From Zhihengliuella flava (GTDB taxonomy: Bacteria > Actinomycetota > Actinomycetes > Actinomycetales > Micrococcaceae): 64,000 bases of DNA. Under the pieces are notes generated by a model. That model was not told the DNA's origin and ran no database searches. It saw only the letters and a program-made list of their open reading frames with translations. The stretch is from NCBI RefSeq assembly GCF_015751895.1, contig NZ_JADOTZ010000001.1:434001-498000 (forward strand). The letters run 5' to 3'. Below, in pieces: positions 1 to 9,198 of the stretch (positions within the stretch are counted from its first letter, which is position 1; each line of letters starts with the position of its first letter). The position numbers were made by a program, and so were the translations under genes.

Positions 1-74
1 CGATGCCGCCCCGGTGCATCCGGATTGGCAGGTTGGTTCCGTTGTTGTCGACCCCCGCGAAGAGGGACAGCTAT

Positions 75-884
75 TTAGTGGGCCTCTGAAATCGAGCCCT
101 GGATGTAGACCGCGGTCAGCAGCACGAAGACGTAGGCCTGCAGCACCTGGATGAAAATCTCAAACAGGTACATGCCGACGCCACCGGCCATGGTCAGGAC
201 ACCGAGTACCGGCATGGCGCCGGAGGTTTCAGTGAGCAGAAAGGCCGACCCGGAGGCCGCCAAAGCAATAATCATGTGCCCCGCGAGCATGGTGGCGAAG
301 AGTCGCAAGGAATGCGTCAGCGGGCGGACCAAGAAGGTGGAGACGATCTCGATCAGGATCACGGGCACCAGGAACGCCTTGGGGACACCGGACGGGACCA
401 CGGCCACCTTGAAGTAACCGATGCCGTGACGCTTGATGCCGAGGACAATCCACGTGATGTACACCATGCCGGCCAGCGCGTAGGCGGTTCCAACGTGCGA
501 GGTGGTCGGCAGCTGGATGAACGGGATCGAGCCAAAGAGATTATTGACAAGAATGAAGAAGAACAGCGAGACGAGAACGGGAACGAAGGGCTTGAAGTCC
601 TTCTCACCGATCAGGTCCTTCGCCACGTTGTTGCGCACGAAGTTGTAGCCGGACTCGCCCAAGAACTGGAACTTCCCCGGCACCATCTGACGACGGCGCG
701 ATGCGGCCACCAAGAACCAGGAAATTAGTGCCACCGAGAGCAGCACCAGCAGCATCTGCTTGCCAAAGCCCTCCCCGTAGTGGGCGCCCCACGGAAGAAT
801 TTCCGGTAGGTGCAAGTCATCGATCGTCGGGGCAACGAATCCTCCGGATTCATTGGTAGCCGCCGGAAGCGCAAGCGGGATCAA
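75..884 (-). CDS. atpB: ATP synthase F0 subunit a
   Basis: Membrane subunit a of the F0 rotor-stator interface, which forms the proton half-channels against the c-ring. The 269-residue product has several hydrophobic helices and the subunit-a signature in its fourth-fifth helix region, where RPLTHSLRLFATMLAGH contains the conserved Arg that faces the c-ring carboxylate. The start is TTG at 884, preceded by a GAGAGGAA ribosome-binding site about six bases upstream. It follows the atpI/atpZ-like genes on the same strand, the usual order at the head of an actinobacterial atp operon; atpE and the rest lie beyond the left edge. Length is normal for the family. Confidence 0.97.
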   Translation of the reverse strand: MIPLALPAATNESGGFVAPTIDDLHLPEILPWGAHYGEGFGKQMLLVLLSVALISWFLVAASRRRQMVPGKFQFLGESGYNFVRNNVAKDLIGEKDFKPFVPVLVSLFFFILVNNLFGSIPFIQLPTTSHVGTAYALAGMVYITWIVLGIKRHGIGYFKVAVVPSGVPKAFLVPVILIEIVSTFLVRPLTHSLRLFATMLAGHMIIALAASGSAFLLTETSGAMPVLGVLTMAGGVGMYLFEIFIQVLQAYVFVLLTAVYIQGSISEAH

Positions 885-962
885 CGCGTTTCCTCTCTGC
901 AGTGTCCGTCTTTGGGCATGTAGGTCTTCCGCTGGACGCGGGATTCCTTAACTTTGAAGTTG

Positions 963-1211
963 TTAGTTCCTGTTGCCGGTTTCGTCTTCGTTCCGCCGTC
1001 GATAGGCGGTGCGATGGGCGTTGGCGAGGAGTCCGCCCGCCAGAGCGCCGATGGCGACCCCGGCAATCCATATCCAGCGGGTCTGCAACAGGAAATCCAG
1101 ACCCCAGCCTACCAAACCGAAGGCGATCGCCCCGCCCACGATGTAGTTGATGAATTCGCGGGTCCACGAGCCATTTGTCGGCTCACGGTAGACCGACTCA
1201 AACCGTTCCAT
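963..1211 (-). CDS. AtpZ/AtpI-family small membrane protein
   Basis: An 82-residue protein with two predicted transmembrane helices (YIVGGAIAFGLVGWGLDF and a following WIWIAGVAIGALAGGLL), matching the pattern of the ATPase gene1/AtpZ family encoded ahead of F0 genes. Such proteins assist F0 assembly or ion supply; the exact role here is inferred. The chosen ATG at 1211 gives a start inside the end of the upstream atpI-like gene, overlapping by 14 bp, so translation is probably coupled. The frame stays open further upstream, but that part reads as an out-of-frame shadow of the atpI-like gene. The C-terminus is hydrophilic and Arg/Asn-rich. Confidence 0.75.
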   Translation of the reverse strand: MERFESVYREPTNGSWTREFINYIVGGAIAFGLVGWGLDFLLQTRWIWIAGVAIGALAGGLLANAHRTAYRRRNEDETGNRN

Positions 1212-1680
1212 GCGCACCTCGCTCCCCCGCGCTAGCCCCGTCGTCGTACAGCTGGAAACGGAAGCGTGAGAAGACCACCATTTCGGTGGCTTGCCACACG
1301 ATGACGGCCCCCACCGCCGCTCCCAAGAACCACTCACGGACAAGCCAATCGGGCGTGCCCATGAGGAAAACGACCGCGCCAAAACCCACCACCTTGACCA
1401 GGTATCCGGCCATAAAAGCCCCGAGGGCGGCGCGGGGGTGGCGCAGGCCAACGAAGTGGCCGATCAGGAGGGTGATGCCAAAGAACACGACGACGAGCGC
1501 AGCAGCTGCGAGGACGGAGTACACGGCGTTGAGACCCGAGATGAGGCCCGCCGGGAGAATCGCCGCAACGGTAGCGATGGTGATGACCAGTGCACTGGCG
1601 CGCAGAAGGCGCAGCCACGGCTGCGTCGTTTCCCCGGCAGCCGAGGGACGCATCGCTGCGTCGGCTCGAGTCTGGCTCAT
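1198..1680 (-). CDS. AtpI-like membrane protein, first gene of atp operon
   Basis: A protein of about 160 residues with four predicted transmembrane helices, consistent with the ATP synthase I (AtpI) family that precedes F0 genes and aids c-ring assembly. Evidence is topology and position rather than a sharp motif. ATG at 1680 is taken as the start; a TTG directly before it is also possible. The C-terminus (FSRFRFQLYDDGASAGERG) is hydrophilic and its last codons overlap the next gene. A TAGAAT -10 box lies about 65 bp upstream, suggesting that the atp operon promoter is here and not further up at wecA. Confidence 0.7.
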   Translation of the reverse strand: MSQTRADAAMRPSAAGETTQPWLRLLRASALVITIATVAAILPAGLISGLNAVYSVLAAAALVVVFFGITLLIGHFVGLRHPRAALGAFMAGYLVKVVGFGAVVFLMGTPDWLVREWFLGAAVGAVIVWQATEMVVFSRFRFQLYDDGASAGERGAHGTV

Positions 1681-1744
1681 CAATGTCCCGTCGGTACGTG
1701 GTGCTGGCGGAATGAGTCATGTGCCCGTATGGGCACCGAGAGAA

Positions 1745-1750
1745 ATTCTA
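1745..1750 (-). promoter_or_regulatory. Candidate -10 box of the atp operon
   Basis: The minus strand reads TAGAAT here, fitting the actinobacterial TANNNT -10 pattern, about 65 bp before the atpI-like start in the gap after wecA. No good -35 is visible at 17-18 bp. A short perfect hairpin, GTGCCCGTATGGGCAC (about 1720-1735), sits between the box and the gene. Confidence 0.4.
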
Positions 1751-1771
1751 CACGACGTAGAGACGTTCGTG

Positions 1772-2893
1772 CTACATGCCACGTCTCTGACGGCGCGCAC
1801 TGACGCTGCGGCGCAACCACGGCCACATGGTCAGGATGGCTGCTCCTACCGTCAGCAAGGCGTTGACGCCGACAATGATATGCCAATCGAACTCTTTGAA
1901 AATGAAAGCGACTGAACCGAAGGCGACGATGGCAGACCAGAGATACAAGACGAGGACCGCCTGGCGCTGCGTGTAGCCGCCGTCAACCAACTTATGGTGT
2001 AAGTGGCCCCGGTCAGCGGAAAACGGGGAGCGGCCGTTCGCCGTGCGACGGATGACGGCCAGCGCCAGATCTAGGAGCGGCAGCAAGATGACTGCCACGG
2101 GGAGCAGGATGGGCATATAGGCCGGAATGTTCCGGAACCGATAGCCCTCCTGTGCACCCACGTCGCCAGTGACCATGATGGCCGCGACGGCCATGAGCAG
2201 CCCGATCACCATCACGCCGGACTCGCCCATGAAGATTTTGGCAGGGTTGAAGTTGTGCGGCAGGAATCCGAGGCACGCACCGAGCAGCAGCGCCATCAGC
2301 AACGCGGCAAAGTTTGAATTGTCGTACTGATTGATCGTGCGAGCCAGCCAATAGCAGTAGACAAAGAACGCTGTCGCCCCAATGGCACCGACGCCGGCAG
2401 CTAACCCGTCGAGTCCGTCGACGAAATTAATGGCGTTCATGGTGAGCACGATGAGAAAGACCGTGAGTAACCACTGCGCTGGCCCAGAAGGGATCCCGAT
2501 CCAGCCCACCGGCATCGCTTCGAGCCGGATTCCGCCGGAGACGGCCACGGCCCCGATGAGGATCTGGCCGCCCAGCTTGTAGTACCAAGACAGGTCCCGC
2601 AGATCGTCGATCACACCGATCACGAGGGCCAAGATGGCCGCGGCGAGGACGCCAAGAACCGGACCGGGATCGCGGAAGGAGCCTTGCAGGAAATCCATGC
2701 GAGACGCCACGGCGAGGCCGAGGAGAATCGCCACGATCATGGCAACGCCGCCGAGTTTGGGGATCGGCGACTTGTGGACATCACGTTCGCGGACCTCGGA
2801 CGGTCCCACGCGCGCTCCGATGCGGCGGACGAGCGGCGTCAGCAGAAAGGAGATCGCAAACGTCAGCCCAATCAGCAGCAGATAGAGTCGCAT
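1772..2893 (-). CDS. WecA/MraY-family undecaprenyl-phosphate GlcNAc-1-phosphate transferase
   Basis: Polytopic membrane enzyme of 373 residues that transfers a sugar-1-phosphate from a UDP-sugar to undecaprenyl/decaprenyl phosphate, the first step of lipid-linked glycan synthesis. Family hallmarks are the GVIDDLRDL Asp pair on a cytoplasmic loop, the NAINFVDGLDGLAAG motif and the DRGHLHHKL His motif typical of the WecA/Rfe branch rather than MraY. In actinobacteria this gene sits between sua5 and the atp operon and acts in arabinogalactan or teichoic-acid linker synthesis; which polymer is used here cannot be told. Gap to the upstream Sua5 gene is only 6 bp, so they are probably co-transcribed. 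Confidence 0.9.
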   Translation of the reverse strand: MRLYLLLIGLTFAISFLLTPLVRRIGARVGPSEVRERDVHKSPIPKLGGVAMIVAILLGLAVASRMDFLQGSFRDPGPVLGVLAAAILALVIGVIDDLRDLSWYYKLGGQILIGAVAVSGGIRLEAMPVGWIGIPSGPAQWLLTVFLIVLTMNAINFVDGLDGLAAGVGAIGATAFFVYCYWLARTINQYDNSNFAALLMALLLGACLGFLPHNFNPAKIFMGESGVMVIGLLMAVAAIMVTGDVGAQEGYRFRNIPAYMPILLPVAVILLPLLDLALAVIRRTANGRSPFSADRGHLHHKLVDGGYTQRQAVLVLYLWSAIVAFGSVAFIFKEFDWHIIVGVNALLTVGAAILTMWPWLRRSVSARRQRRGM

Positions 2894-2899
2894 CGAGCG

Positions 2900-3661
2900 T
2901 CAGGACCTCTCGTCGCCGGAGGTCTTTCCTGTTGACTCGGCGATCTCCGCGCCGCTGTCCCCTGCCTCACCGTCAGATTCAGCCACCGTCTCGGCCGCAT
3001 CCTCACCTTCGCCCAGGAGGTCGGGAATCACCTCGCGCAGTGCCGCCAAGGAAATCGCGCCTTGGCGAACCACCGCGGGCGGCTCGGCTGTGAAGTCGAT
3101 GATCGTCGAGGGCAACGCATCCGTCCCCCGGTCGCCGTCGGACAAATAGACGGCCACCGATTCGCCCAGCATGTCTTCGGCCGCATCTGCATGCGTTGCC
3201 GCTGGGTGTCCCGTCCGATTGGCCGAGGAAACGGCCAGCGGACCCGTCCGCCGCAGCAGTTCCAAGGCGGCGCCGTCGTCGGGCATTCTCAGGGCCACCG
3301 TGCCCTTGGTTTCTCCCAAGTCCCACGTGAGCGAGGGCTGTGCGTGCAGGATGAGCGTCAGCGCGCCCGGCCAGAATCGCTGCGCAGCGGCGCGGGCACT
3401 TTCGGGGACATCGACGGCTAGGCCATCGAGCGTCTCTGGCCGCGGGATCAACACGGGCGGCGGCATGGTGCGGCCACGCCCCTTGGCCGCCAACAGGGTC
3501 GCGACGGCCTGCGGCGAGAACGCGTCTGCGCCGATCCCGTACACGGTGTCGGTCGGTAGGACGATGCACTGCTTGGCGGAAATGGCCGCCTCGGCGGCCT
3601 CCATCCCTGCCTCGCGATCCTGCGGGTCCTGGCAATCAAAACGAGATGTCACGAAGGTCAT
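2900..3661 (-). CDS. L-threonylcarbamoyladenylate synthase (Sua5/YrdC/YwlC family)
   Basis: Makes threonylcarbamoyl-AMP from Thr, bicarbonate and ATP, the first step of the t6A37 modification of ANN-decoding tRNAs. The YrdC fold is visible in the TDTVYGIGADAF segment, the KGRGRTMPPPVLI substrate loop and LAVSSANRTGHPAATHADA. The protein has 253 residues; after the YrdC domain (about 1-205) there is a low-complexity acidic tail rich in Glu, Ala, Ser and Gly rather than a structured Sua5 C-terminal domain. A GGAAGA ribosome-binding site precedes the ATG. It lies directly after prmC, as is common in actinobacteria. Confidence 0.92.
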   Translation of the reverse strand: MTFVTSRFDCQDPQDREAGMEAAEAAISAKQCIVLPTDTVYGIGADAFSPQAVATLLAAKGRGRTMPPPVLIPRPETLDGLAVDVPESARAAAQRFWPGALTLILHAQPSLTWDLGETKGTVALRMPDDGAALELLRRTGPLAVSSANRTGHPAATHADAAEDMLGESVAVYLSDGDRGTDALPSTIIDFTAEPPAVVRQGAISLAALREVIPDLLGEGEDAAETVAESDGEAGDSGAEIAESTGKTSGDERS

Positions 3662-3733
3662 TCTTCCATGTAGATCGACTATTCCGGCTCAAGGAACCGG
3701 CTGAGTGACGGAGCATCCCGCTGCCGTCACGGA

Positions 3734-4612
3734 TCACACTTTGACAGCGGAAGTGCAGCGTGGACGCCCGGTCAGGTCCAGATGCGATTGCGCCCTCACC
3801 CACCGACGACGATCCGCAAAGAGGCCTAACGCCAAGCGCTCCTGAACTTCAGCATGCTCCATGGCCACGACACCCCCGGGCCGCAGCAGCCGCCCCGCGC
3901 TCTGCTCCACCGCTCGCGGAAGATCCATACCATCCGCTCCCCCGCCATAGAGTGCAAGCTGAGGGTCATGCGTGCGGACCTCGGGTTCCTGAGGCACCGC
4001 ATCGGGCGGTATGTACGGAGGGTTGGAGACGACGACGTCGAATTCCGCCTCGAGATCGGCATACGCCGTCCGCAGGTCCCCCACCCGCAGCTCCACGCCC
4101 CAGGGCGAGAGATTACGCTCGGCCCAGGCGGCGGCGAGCTCGCTCACTTCCACCGCGTACACCCGCGCCTCAGGGACCTCTGCGGCCACCGAAGCGGCCA
4201 CAGCGCCCGATCCGGTTCCCAAGTCGACGACGATGGCGCGGCCGCTGTGCTCAAGCGCCTGACGAGCGGCATCGATGGCCAGCTGGGCGAGCGTCTCCGT
4301 CTCGGGGCGAGGAACGAAGACTCCCGGACCGACGTGTAGCTCCAGATTCCGGAAGTACGCCCGACCGGTCAGATGTTGAAGAGGGATGCGGTCGGCCCGC
4401 TGGAGCACGAGCTCCTCGAAGTGGTCCGGGACCTCGGTCCCCAGCAACGCGAGCGCCCCCACGCGGCCACGGCTCACCTCCAAGACGTGCGCCGCCAGCA
4501 GCTCCGCATCGGCACGGGGGCTCGGGACGCCGGCGGCAGCCAGTCGAGCCGTGGCCCAGCGGAGGGCCTCGTCGAGGTCCGCACCGGTGCCACCAGAAAA
4601 TGGGGTATTCAC
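3734..4612 (-). CDS. prmC: Peptide chain release factor N5-glutamine methyltransferase
   Basis: SAM-dependent enzyme that methylates the Gln of the GGQ motif in RF1 and RF2. The 292-residue product has an N-terminal helical factor-binding domain and a Rossmann methyltransferase domain with VVDLGTGSGAVAASVAAEVP (SAM loop) and the diagnostic NPPY motif in VVSNPPYIPPDAV. The GTG start at 4612 leaves 7 bp after the prfA stop, so the enzyme is co-expressed with one of its substrates. The frame is open further upstream, but that stretch lies antiparallel within prfA codons and is not family-like. Also known as HemK. Confidence 0.94.
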   Translation of the reverse strand: MNTPFSGGTGADLDEALRWATARLAAAGVPSPRADAELLAAHVLEVSRGRVGALALLGTEVPDHFEELVLQRADRIPLQHLTGRAYFRNLELHVGPGVFVPRPETETLAQLAIDAARQALEHSGRAIVVDLGTGSGAVAASVAAEVPEARVYAVEVSELAAAWAERNLSPWGVELRVGDLRTAYADLEAEFDVVVSNPPYIPPDAVPQEPEVRTHDPQLALYGGGADGMDLPRAVEQSAGRLLRPGGVVAMEHAEVQERLALGLFADRRRWVRAQSHLDLTGRPRCTSAVKV

Positions 4613-4619
4613 GTGGTGA

Positions 4620-5702
4620 CTACCCGTTGCTTTCGCCCAGCTCCGCGAGGCGCTCGGCCTCGTCCATCTCGATGCAGGAGGCAATGACTGGGTCGATATC
4701 ACCGCCGAGCACGGCATCCAAGTTGTACGCCTTGTATCCCGTGCGATGATCCGCGATGCGGTTTTCCGGGAAGTTATAGGTGCGGATGCGCTCGGAGCGA
4801 TCCATGGTCCGGATCTGCGAGGCGCGAGCCGCGGAATTCTCCGCGTCGATTTCGGCCTGCTGATGGGCCAGCAGGCGCGAGCGAAGTACGCGCATGGCCG
4901 CTTCACGGTTTTGAATCTGCGATTTTTCGTTCTGCATGGCCACCACGATGCCCGTCGGTAGGTGGGTGATGCGCACCGCGGAGTCGGTGGTGTTGACGGA
5001 CTGACCACCGGGTCCTGAGGACCGGTAGACATCGATCTTCAAATCGTTCTGGTGAATCTCGATTTCTTCCGGTTCGTCGACCTCCGGCAGCACCAATACT
5101 CCGGCGGCCGAGGTGTGGATGCGCCCCTGAGACTCCGTCACCGGAACGCGCTGGACGCGGTGGACGCCACCTTCAAATTTCAGGTGCGCGTACACGCCCT
5201 CCGCCGGGTCGCTGGAGGAACCCTTGATGGCCATCTGGGCGTCCTTGTAGCCTCCGAGATCGGACTCGGTGTAGGAGATCAGCTCGGTCTTCCACCCCTT
5301 CGACTCGGCGTAGCGGGTGTACATCCGCAACAGGTCTCCAGCGAACAGGGCCGCCTCATCGCCACCTTCGCCGCCCTTGACCTCCAAAATGACGTCGCGT
5401 CCGTCGTTCTCGTCCCGCGGAATCAGCAGGCGTCGGAGACGCTCTTCGGCCTCAGGCAACGCGGCCTCGAGCTCTTGAGCCTCCTCGGCAAACTCTGGAT
5501 CCTCGTCGGCCATCATCTGGGCGGTTTCCAGATCATCGCGCAGGCGCGTCCAGCGCTTGTGGGCCTCGACGATGCCGCCCAGCTGCGCGCTGCGGCGACC
5601 CAGTTTCCGGGCGCGGGCCTGGTCCGCGTACACGGCAGGATCGGAAAGCTCCTTCTGGAGCTCGTCATACTCGTCGAGAAGGCCCTGAACGGATTCGAAC
5701 AT
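4620..5702 (-). CDS. prfA: Peptide chain release factor 1
   Basis: Class I release factor that reads UAA and UAG and triggers peptidyl-tRNA hydrolysis. The 360-residue protein carries the RF1 codon-recognition tripeptide PVT (PxT type) at residues 187-189 and the catalytic GGQ at 232-234 within [18 protein letters not shown]. These two features separate it from the RF2 gene near 51 kb, which has SPF. The ribosome-binding site is GGAAAGAAG. It is followed closely by prmC, which modifies the GGQ glutamine. Length is standard. Confidence 0.97.
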   Translation of the reverse strand: MFESVQGLLDEYDELQKELSDPAVYADQARARKLGRRSAQLGGIVEAHKRWTRLRDDLETAQMMADEDPEFAEEAQELEAALPEAEERLRRLLIPRDENDGRDVILEVKGGEGGDEAALFAGDLLRMYTRYAESKGWKTELISYTESDLGGYKDAQMAIKGSSSDPAEGVYAHLKFEGGVHRVQRVPVTESQGRIHTSAAGVLVLPEVDEPEEIEIHQNDLKIDVYRSSGPGGQSVNTTDSAVRITHLPTGIVVAMQNEKSQIQNREAAMRVLRSRLLAHQQAEIDAENSAARASQIRTMDRSERIRTYNFPENRIADHRTGYKAYNLDAVLGGDIDPVIASCIEMDEAERLAELGESNG

Positions 5703-5769
5703 CTCTTACTTCTTTCCAGTTGTGCTCAGCTGGCGGTGCCGCTCATGGCAGAACAGCGGCGTCGTCGAC

Positions 5770-5775
5770 AGTTTA
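5770..5775 (-). promoter_or_regulatory. Candidate -10 box ahead of prfA
   Basis: TAAACT on the minus strand fits TANNNT and lies about 67 bp before the prfA ATG, downstream of the rho hairpin. The matching -35 is weak. If real, prfA-prmC-sua5 can be transcribed separately from rho. Confidence 0.3.
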
Positions 5776-5821
5776 GTGCGCCCCGCTCGCCGGAAGGACG
5801 AGTGGGCGGTGTTAATGGCAG

Positions 5822-5872
5822 AACGCCCGGGGTGGCCGGTGCGCATGGTGCGCACGGGCCACCCCGGGCGTT
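5822..5872 (-). terminator. Large GC-rich hairpin after rho
   Basis: An inverted repeat with outer arms AACGCCCGGGGTGGCC and GGGCCACCCCGGGCGTT, plus an inner GTGCGCA/TGCGCAC pair, begins 8 bp after the rho stop codon. The tail has no long T run, so it may act as an actinobacterial-style terminator, a processing site or an attenuator between rho and prfA. Confidence 0.6.
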
Positions 5873-5879
5873 GACGAAG

Positions 5880-7952
5880 CTAGTTGTCGTTCTTAGAGCC
5901 CAGCGTCGTTTTGGAGACAGTCATCAAGAATTCGGCGTTGGATTGCGTCTCCTTGATCTTCGTCGTAAGCACCTCCAAGGCCTGCTGAGTCTCAAAGCCG
6001 GAGAGCAAACGACGCAGGCGCCACATGATACGCACCTCGTCTGCGGAGAGGAGGTTTTCCTCGCGGCGAGTACCGGACGCGTTGACATCGACCGCCGGGA
6101 AGATCCTCTTGTCCGCGAGCTGGCGGGAGAGGCGCAGCTCCATATTGCCAGTCCCCTTGAACTCCTCGAAGATGACCTCGTCCATCTTGGAACCCGTCTC
6201 CACCAGAGCCGTGGCCAAGATCGTCAACGAGCCGCCGTTTTCAATGTTGCGGGCCGCGCCAAAGAACCGCTTCGGCGGGTACAGCGCGGACGAGTCGACA
6301 CCGCCGGAGAGGATGCGGCCGGACGCGGGTGCGGACAGGTTGTACGCGCGGCCGAGGCGCGTCATGGAGTCGAGGAGTACGACGACGTCCATCCCCATCT
6401 CCACGAGGCGCTTGGCGCGCTCAATCGCCAGCTCCGCGACCGTCGTGTGATCATCCGCAGGGCGGTCGAAGGTGGAGGCAATGACCTCGCCCTTGACGGA
6501 CCGCTGCATATCGGTGACTTCCTCGGGGCGCTCGTCCACGAGGACCATCATGAGATGGACTTCAGGGTTGTTGAGCGTGATCGAGTTCGCGATCGACTGC
6601 AGGATCATCGTCTTGCCAGCCTTGGGCGGTGACACGATCAGGCCGCGCTGGCCCTTGCCGATGGGAGCCACCAGATCGATGACACGCGGGCCAACCTTCT
6701 TCGGCTCGGTTTCCAGCCGCAGGCGCTCCTGCGGGTAAAGCGGAACCAGCTTGTTGAACTCGACCCGGCCCTTGTTTTCTTCCGGCGTCTTACCGTTGAT
6801 CGTGGTCAGCTTGACCAAGGCGTTGTACTTCTGGCGGCCTCCCCCGGAGGAGTTTTCGCCGTCGCGCGGGGCACGGATGGCGCCTGCCACCGCGTCGCCC
6901 TTGCGCAGGTTGTACTTCTTCACCTGGTTCAGCGAAAGGTAGACGTCATTGGGGCCGGGGAGGTAGCCGGAGGTCCGCAGGAAGGCGTAGTTCTCGAGCA
7001 CGTCGAGGATGCCCGCCACCGGGAGCAAGACGTCGTCCTCACTGAGCTCGGTCTCGTCCACATCCGGCTGATTGCGGTTGCGCCCGCGACGACGATCGTT
7101 CCGGTTGTTCCGGTCGCGGTCCCGCCGATTGCGGTTATTCCGGTCGCGGCGGTTCCGCCCACCCCGGCCGTCGTTATCGTCGCGCTGTTCGCGGTTGTCC
7201 TCGCGCTGCTCGCGCTTGTCGCCCTCGCGCTTGTCACCGTCGCGCTTGTCGTCGCTCGCGTCGCCGTTGCCCCGCTGGTCGTCGCCTGAACCACCGCGGC
7301 GGTTACGTCCACGACGGTTGCGCCCGGAGCGTTCGGGACGATCGCCGTCGTTCTTCTCCTGCTCGGAGGCCTCCTGCTGGTCGGCCGACCGATCGGCGGA
7401 CTTCTCCGCCGTCGACTCGCCGGCCGCAGCTGAGGCGTCAGCAGCCTCTTCCTTGCCCTGCGGCTGCGGCTCTCCGGCTGGCTGGGAGGCCTTGCGGGAG
7501 CCACGGCGTCCGCGTGAGCGCGGCGCAGCGTCCTCCGCCGCGGCGGAGTCTTCCGCAGGAGCGGCCTGCTTCGGGCTCTGCTGCTCACCCTGGGTACCGG
7601 ACTCGGCCGGCTTTTCGGTCTTGGCAGCGGCGCGGGAACGCGTGCGCTTCTTCTGGGGCTCTTCCGACGCGGCTTCTCCCGAGTCGGCCTTCGCGTCAGC
7701 CTGCGGTGCCGAGGCGTCGCTGGCTGCGGCCTTCGCCGCCTGAGGCGCGGACTTCTTGGCGACCGAACCGCCGCGCTGGTGCTCGGAAATGGCGTCCACG
7801 AGGGCGCTCTTGCGCATCCGGGATCCGCCGGTAATGCCCAGCTGCGAGGCGAGGGCCTGCAATTGAGCCAGCTTGAGGCCGGCCAGTCCGGCGTTTTGTG
7901 GTGCAGATGATTTGGTGTCCACGCCCGATTCTGGGCTAGTGGTTTCAGTCAC
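5880..7952 (-). CDS. rho: Transcription termination factor Rho with extended N-terminal insert
   Basis: Hexameric RNA-dependent ATPase/helicase that terminates transcription. The ATPase core holds the P-loop APPKAGKTMIL, the VDERPEEVTDM segment and the MTRLGRAYN stretch. GTG at 7952, with a GAGAAGGAA ribosome-binding site, is chosen; the frame is open for another 102 codons, but that stretch has no family features and overlaps the end of thrB. The 690-residue product is much longer than the enterobacterial protein because of a low-complexity insert (about residues 60-270) that is Ala/Glu-rich and then Arg/Asp/Asn/Gly-rich with tandem KRDGDKREGDKREQRED-type repeats. Such inserts are known in high-GC actinobacteria and add RNA binding. 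A 256-bp gap separates it from thrB. Confidence 0.96.
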   Translation of the reverse strand: MTETTSPESGVDTKSSAPQNAGLAGLKLAQLQALASQLGITGGSRMRKSALVDAISEHQRGGSVAKKSAPQAAKAAASDASAPQADAKADSGEAASEEPQKKRTRSRAAAKTEKPAESGTQGEQQSPKQAAPAEDSAAAEDAAPRSRGRRGSRKASQPAGEPQPQGKEEAADASAAAGESTAEKSADRSADQQEASEQEKNDGDRPERSGRNRRGRNRRGGSGDDQRGNGDASDDKRDGDKREGDKREQREDNREQRDDNDGRGGRNRRDRNNRNRRDRDRNNRNDRRRGRNRNQPDVDETELSEDDVLLPVAGILDVLENYAFLRTSGYLPGPNDVYLSLNQVKKYNLRKGDAVAGAIRAPRDGENSSGGGRQKYNALVKLTTINGKTPEENKGRVEFNKLVPLYPQERLRLETEPKKVGPRVIDLVAPIGKGQRGLIVSPPKAGKTMILQSIANSITLNNPEVHLMMVLVDERPEEVTDMQRSVKGEVIASTFDRPADDHTTVAELAIERAKRLVEMGMDVVVLLDSMTRLGRAYNLSAPASGRILSGGVDSSALYPPKRFFGAARNIENGGSLTILATALVETGSKMDEVIFEEFKGTGNMELRLSRQLADKRIFPAVDVNASGTRREENLLSADEVRIMWRLRRLLSGFETQQALEVLTTKIKETQSNAEFLMTVSKTTLGSKNDN

Positions 7953-8208
7953 GAAGGTTCCTTCTCCCTCGTCGGGCGGGCTGTTCAGAGGCAAGCCCGC
8001 GAGATGTCGTCTCGTCGGCACCGCGTCAGATACGGCAGCCGACTGTTGTCGAGAACACGCCACGGAGGCGCTAATACTCACGATGTTCCGGTCATCAGTG
8101 ATGCACGAACCACGGACAGTGGTAGTCGATGACGCAGTGAGAGCCGCACTAGGGCTGCGGGGCTCAAAGAACGACCCGATCCGCAGCGATACCGATGACT
8201 TCCGGTCT

Positions 8209-9195
8209 CTAGTGCGCCTCCACCATAACACCCGTAGTGCAAACGCCCGGAATTTCAACGCGCCACAGACCTAAACGCGCCGATTCGGACTCAATCCACT
8301 GGGCCACGTGCCCTGCCCGGTCGGCGCCGCGCGCCAGAATCAGGACGGTCGGTCCTGCTCCGGAGACGACGGCGGCGTGCCCGTCCGCACGCAGTGCGCG
8401 GATGAGTTTCGCTGAACCGCCCATGGCCGCAAAGCGGTACTGCTGGTGCAAATAGTCCTCGGTGCCTACGTGCAGTAGGTCCGGCTCGTGTGTCAGCGCC
8501 GTGACGAGGAGGCCAGCCCGGGCCGCGTTGGCGCACGCATCCGCGTGCGGCACGGAGGCTGGCAACAGACCGCGCGCGGCCTTCGTGGACAACTCGACGT
8601 CAGGAATCGCGACCACGGGCACGACGTCGTCGTGCAGGTCCAACGGCACCGTGTGCATGGCGCCATGCTCGGCGCCCGCACGAGCGGCTTCCTCGTAGGA
8701 AAGGGTGAGGCCCCCGTAAACCGCTGGCGCCACGTTGTCCGGGTGTCCCTCCAGCGCGGCGGCCGCCGCGAAGACGCCGTCGCGCCCCCCAGCTCGCTCG
8801 GCCACCTCGGCCGGTAGCAGGGCGTCCGCTGCGGCCAGCGCAGACACGATCGCCGCGGCCGACGAGCCGAGGCCGCGCCCATGCGGGATGCGGTTCGTGG
8901 CATCGAGTTCGAGGCCAGCCGGATCCACGCCCAGGTCGCGCCAGCGCTGCAGGATGGTGGCGGCGACGAGGTGGGACTCATCGGAGGGCAATCCCTCGGC
9001 GCCTTCGCCGGTGACCCGGACGGTGACGCCGTCGCGCTCCACGGTGCGGACGGTGAGCGTGTCCGTTAGTCCGAGCGCCAGGCCCATACAGTCGAAGCCG
9101 GGCCCGAGATTGGCGCTGGTGGCCGGGACGGTGACCGTGACGCCCCGGCCGGGCGCGATCGCTGCGTGCTTCATGACGGGAGCTGTGCCCTCCAC
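8209..9195 (-). CDS. thrB: Homoserine kinase
   Basis: GHMP-family kinase that phosphorylates homoserine, the penultimate step of threonine synthesis. The GHMP ATP loop PHGRGLGSSAAAIVSALAA is clear, and the N-terminal VPATSANLGPGFDCMGLAL matches the family start. The 328-residue length is slightly above the E. coli protein. It lies 3 bp after thrC in the lysA-hom-thrC-thrB run, so it is the distal gene of the threonine branch. Two ATG options exist (9195 and 7 codons later). Confidence 0.95.
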   Translation of the reverse strand: MEGTAPVMKHAAIAPGRGVTVTVPATSANLGPGFDCMGLALGLTDTLTVRTVERDGVTVRVTGEGAEGLPSDESHLVAATILQRWRDLGVDPAGLELDATNRIPHGRGLGSSAAAIVSALAAADALLPAEVAERAGGRDGVFAAAAALEGHPDNVAPAVYGGLTLSYEEAARAGAEHGAMHTVPLDLHDDVVPVVAIPDVELSTKAARGLLPASVPHADACANAARAGLLVTALTHEPDLLHVGTEDYLHQQYRFAAMGGSAKLIRALRADGHAAVVSGAGPTVLILARGADRAGHVAQWIESESARLGLWRVEIPGVCTTGVMVEAH

Positions 9196-9198
9196 GGT

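Noticed and set aside
3734-5032. prmC extended by 140 codons
   Set aside because: The extra codons lie antiphase within prfA and would require ignoring the GTG at 4612 that gives the normal family length.
5052-6632. 526-codon plus-strand frame across prfA and rho
   Set aside because: Spans two real genes and their gap on the opposite strand; low-complexity translation and no ribosome-binding site.
7953-8258. N-terminal extension of rho by 102 codons
   Set aside because: No homology features, overlaps thrB and its stop, while GTG 7952 has a good ribosome-binding site and a family-like start.
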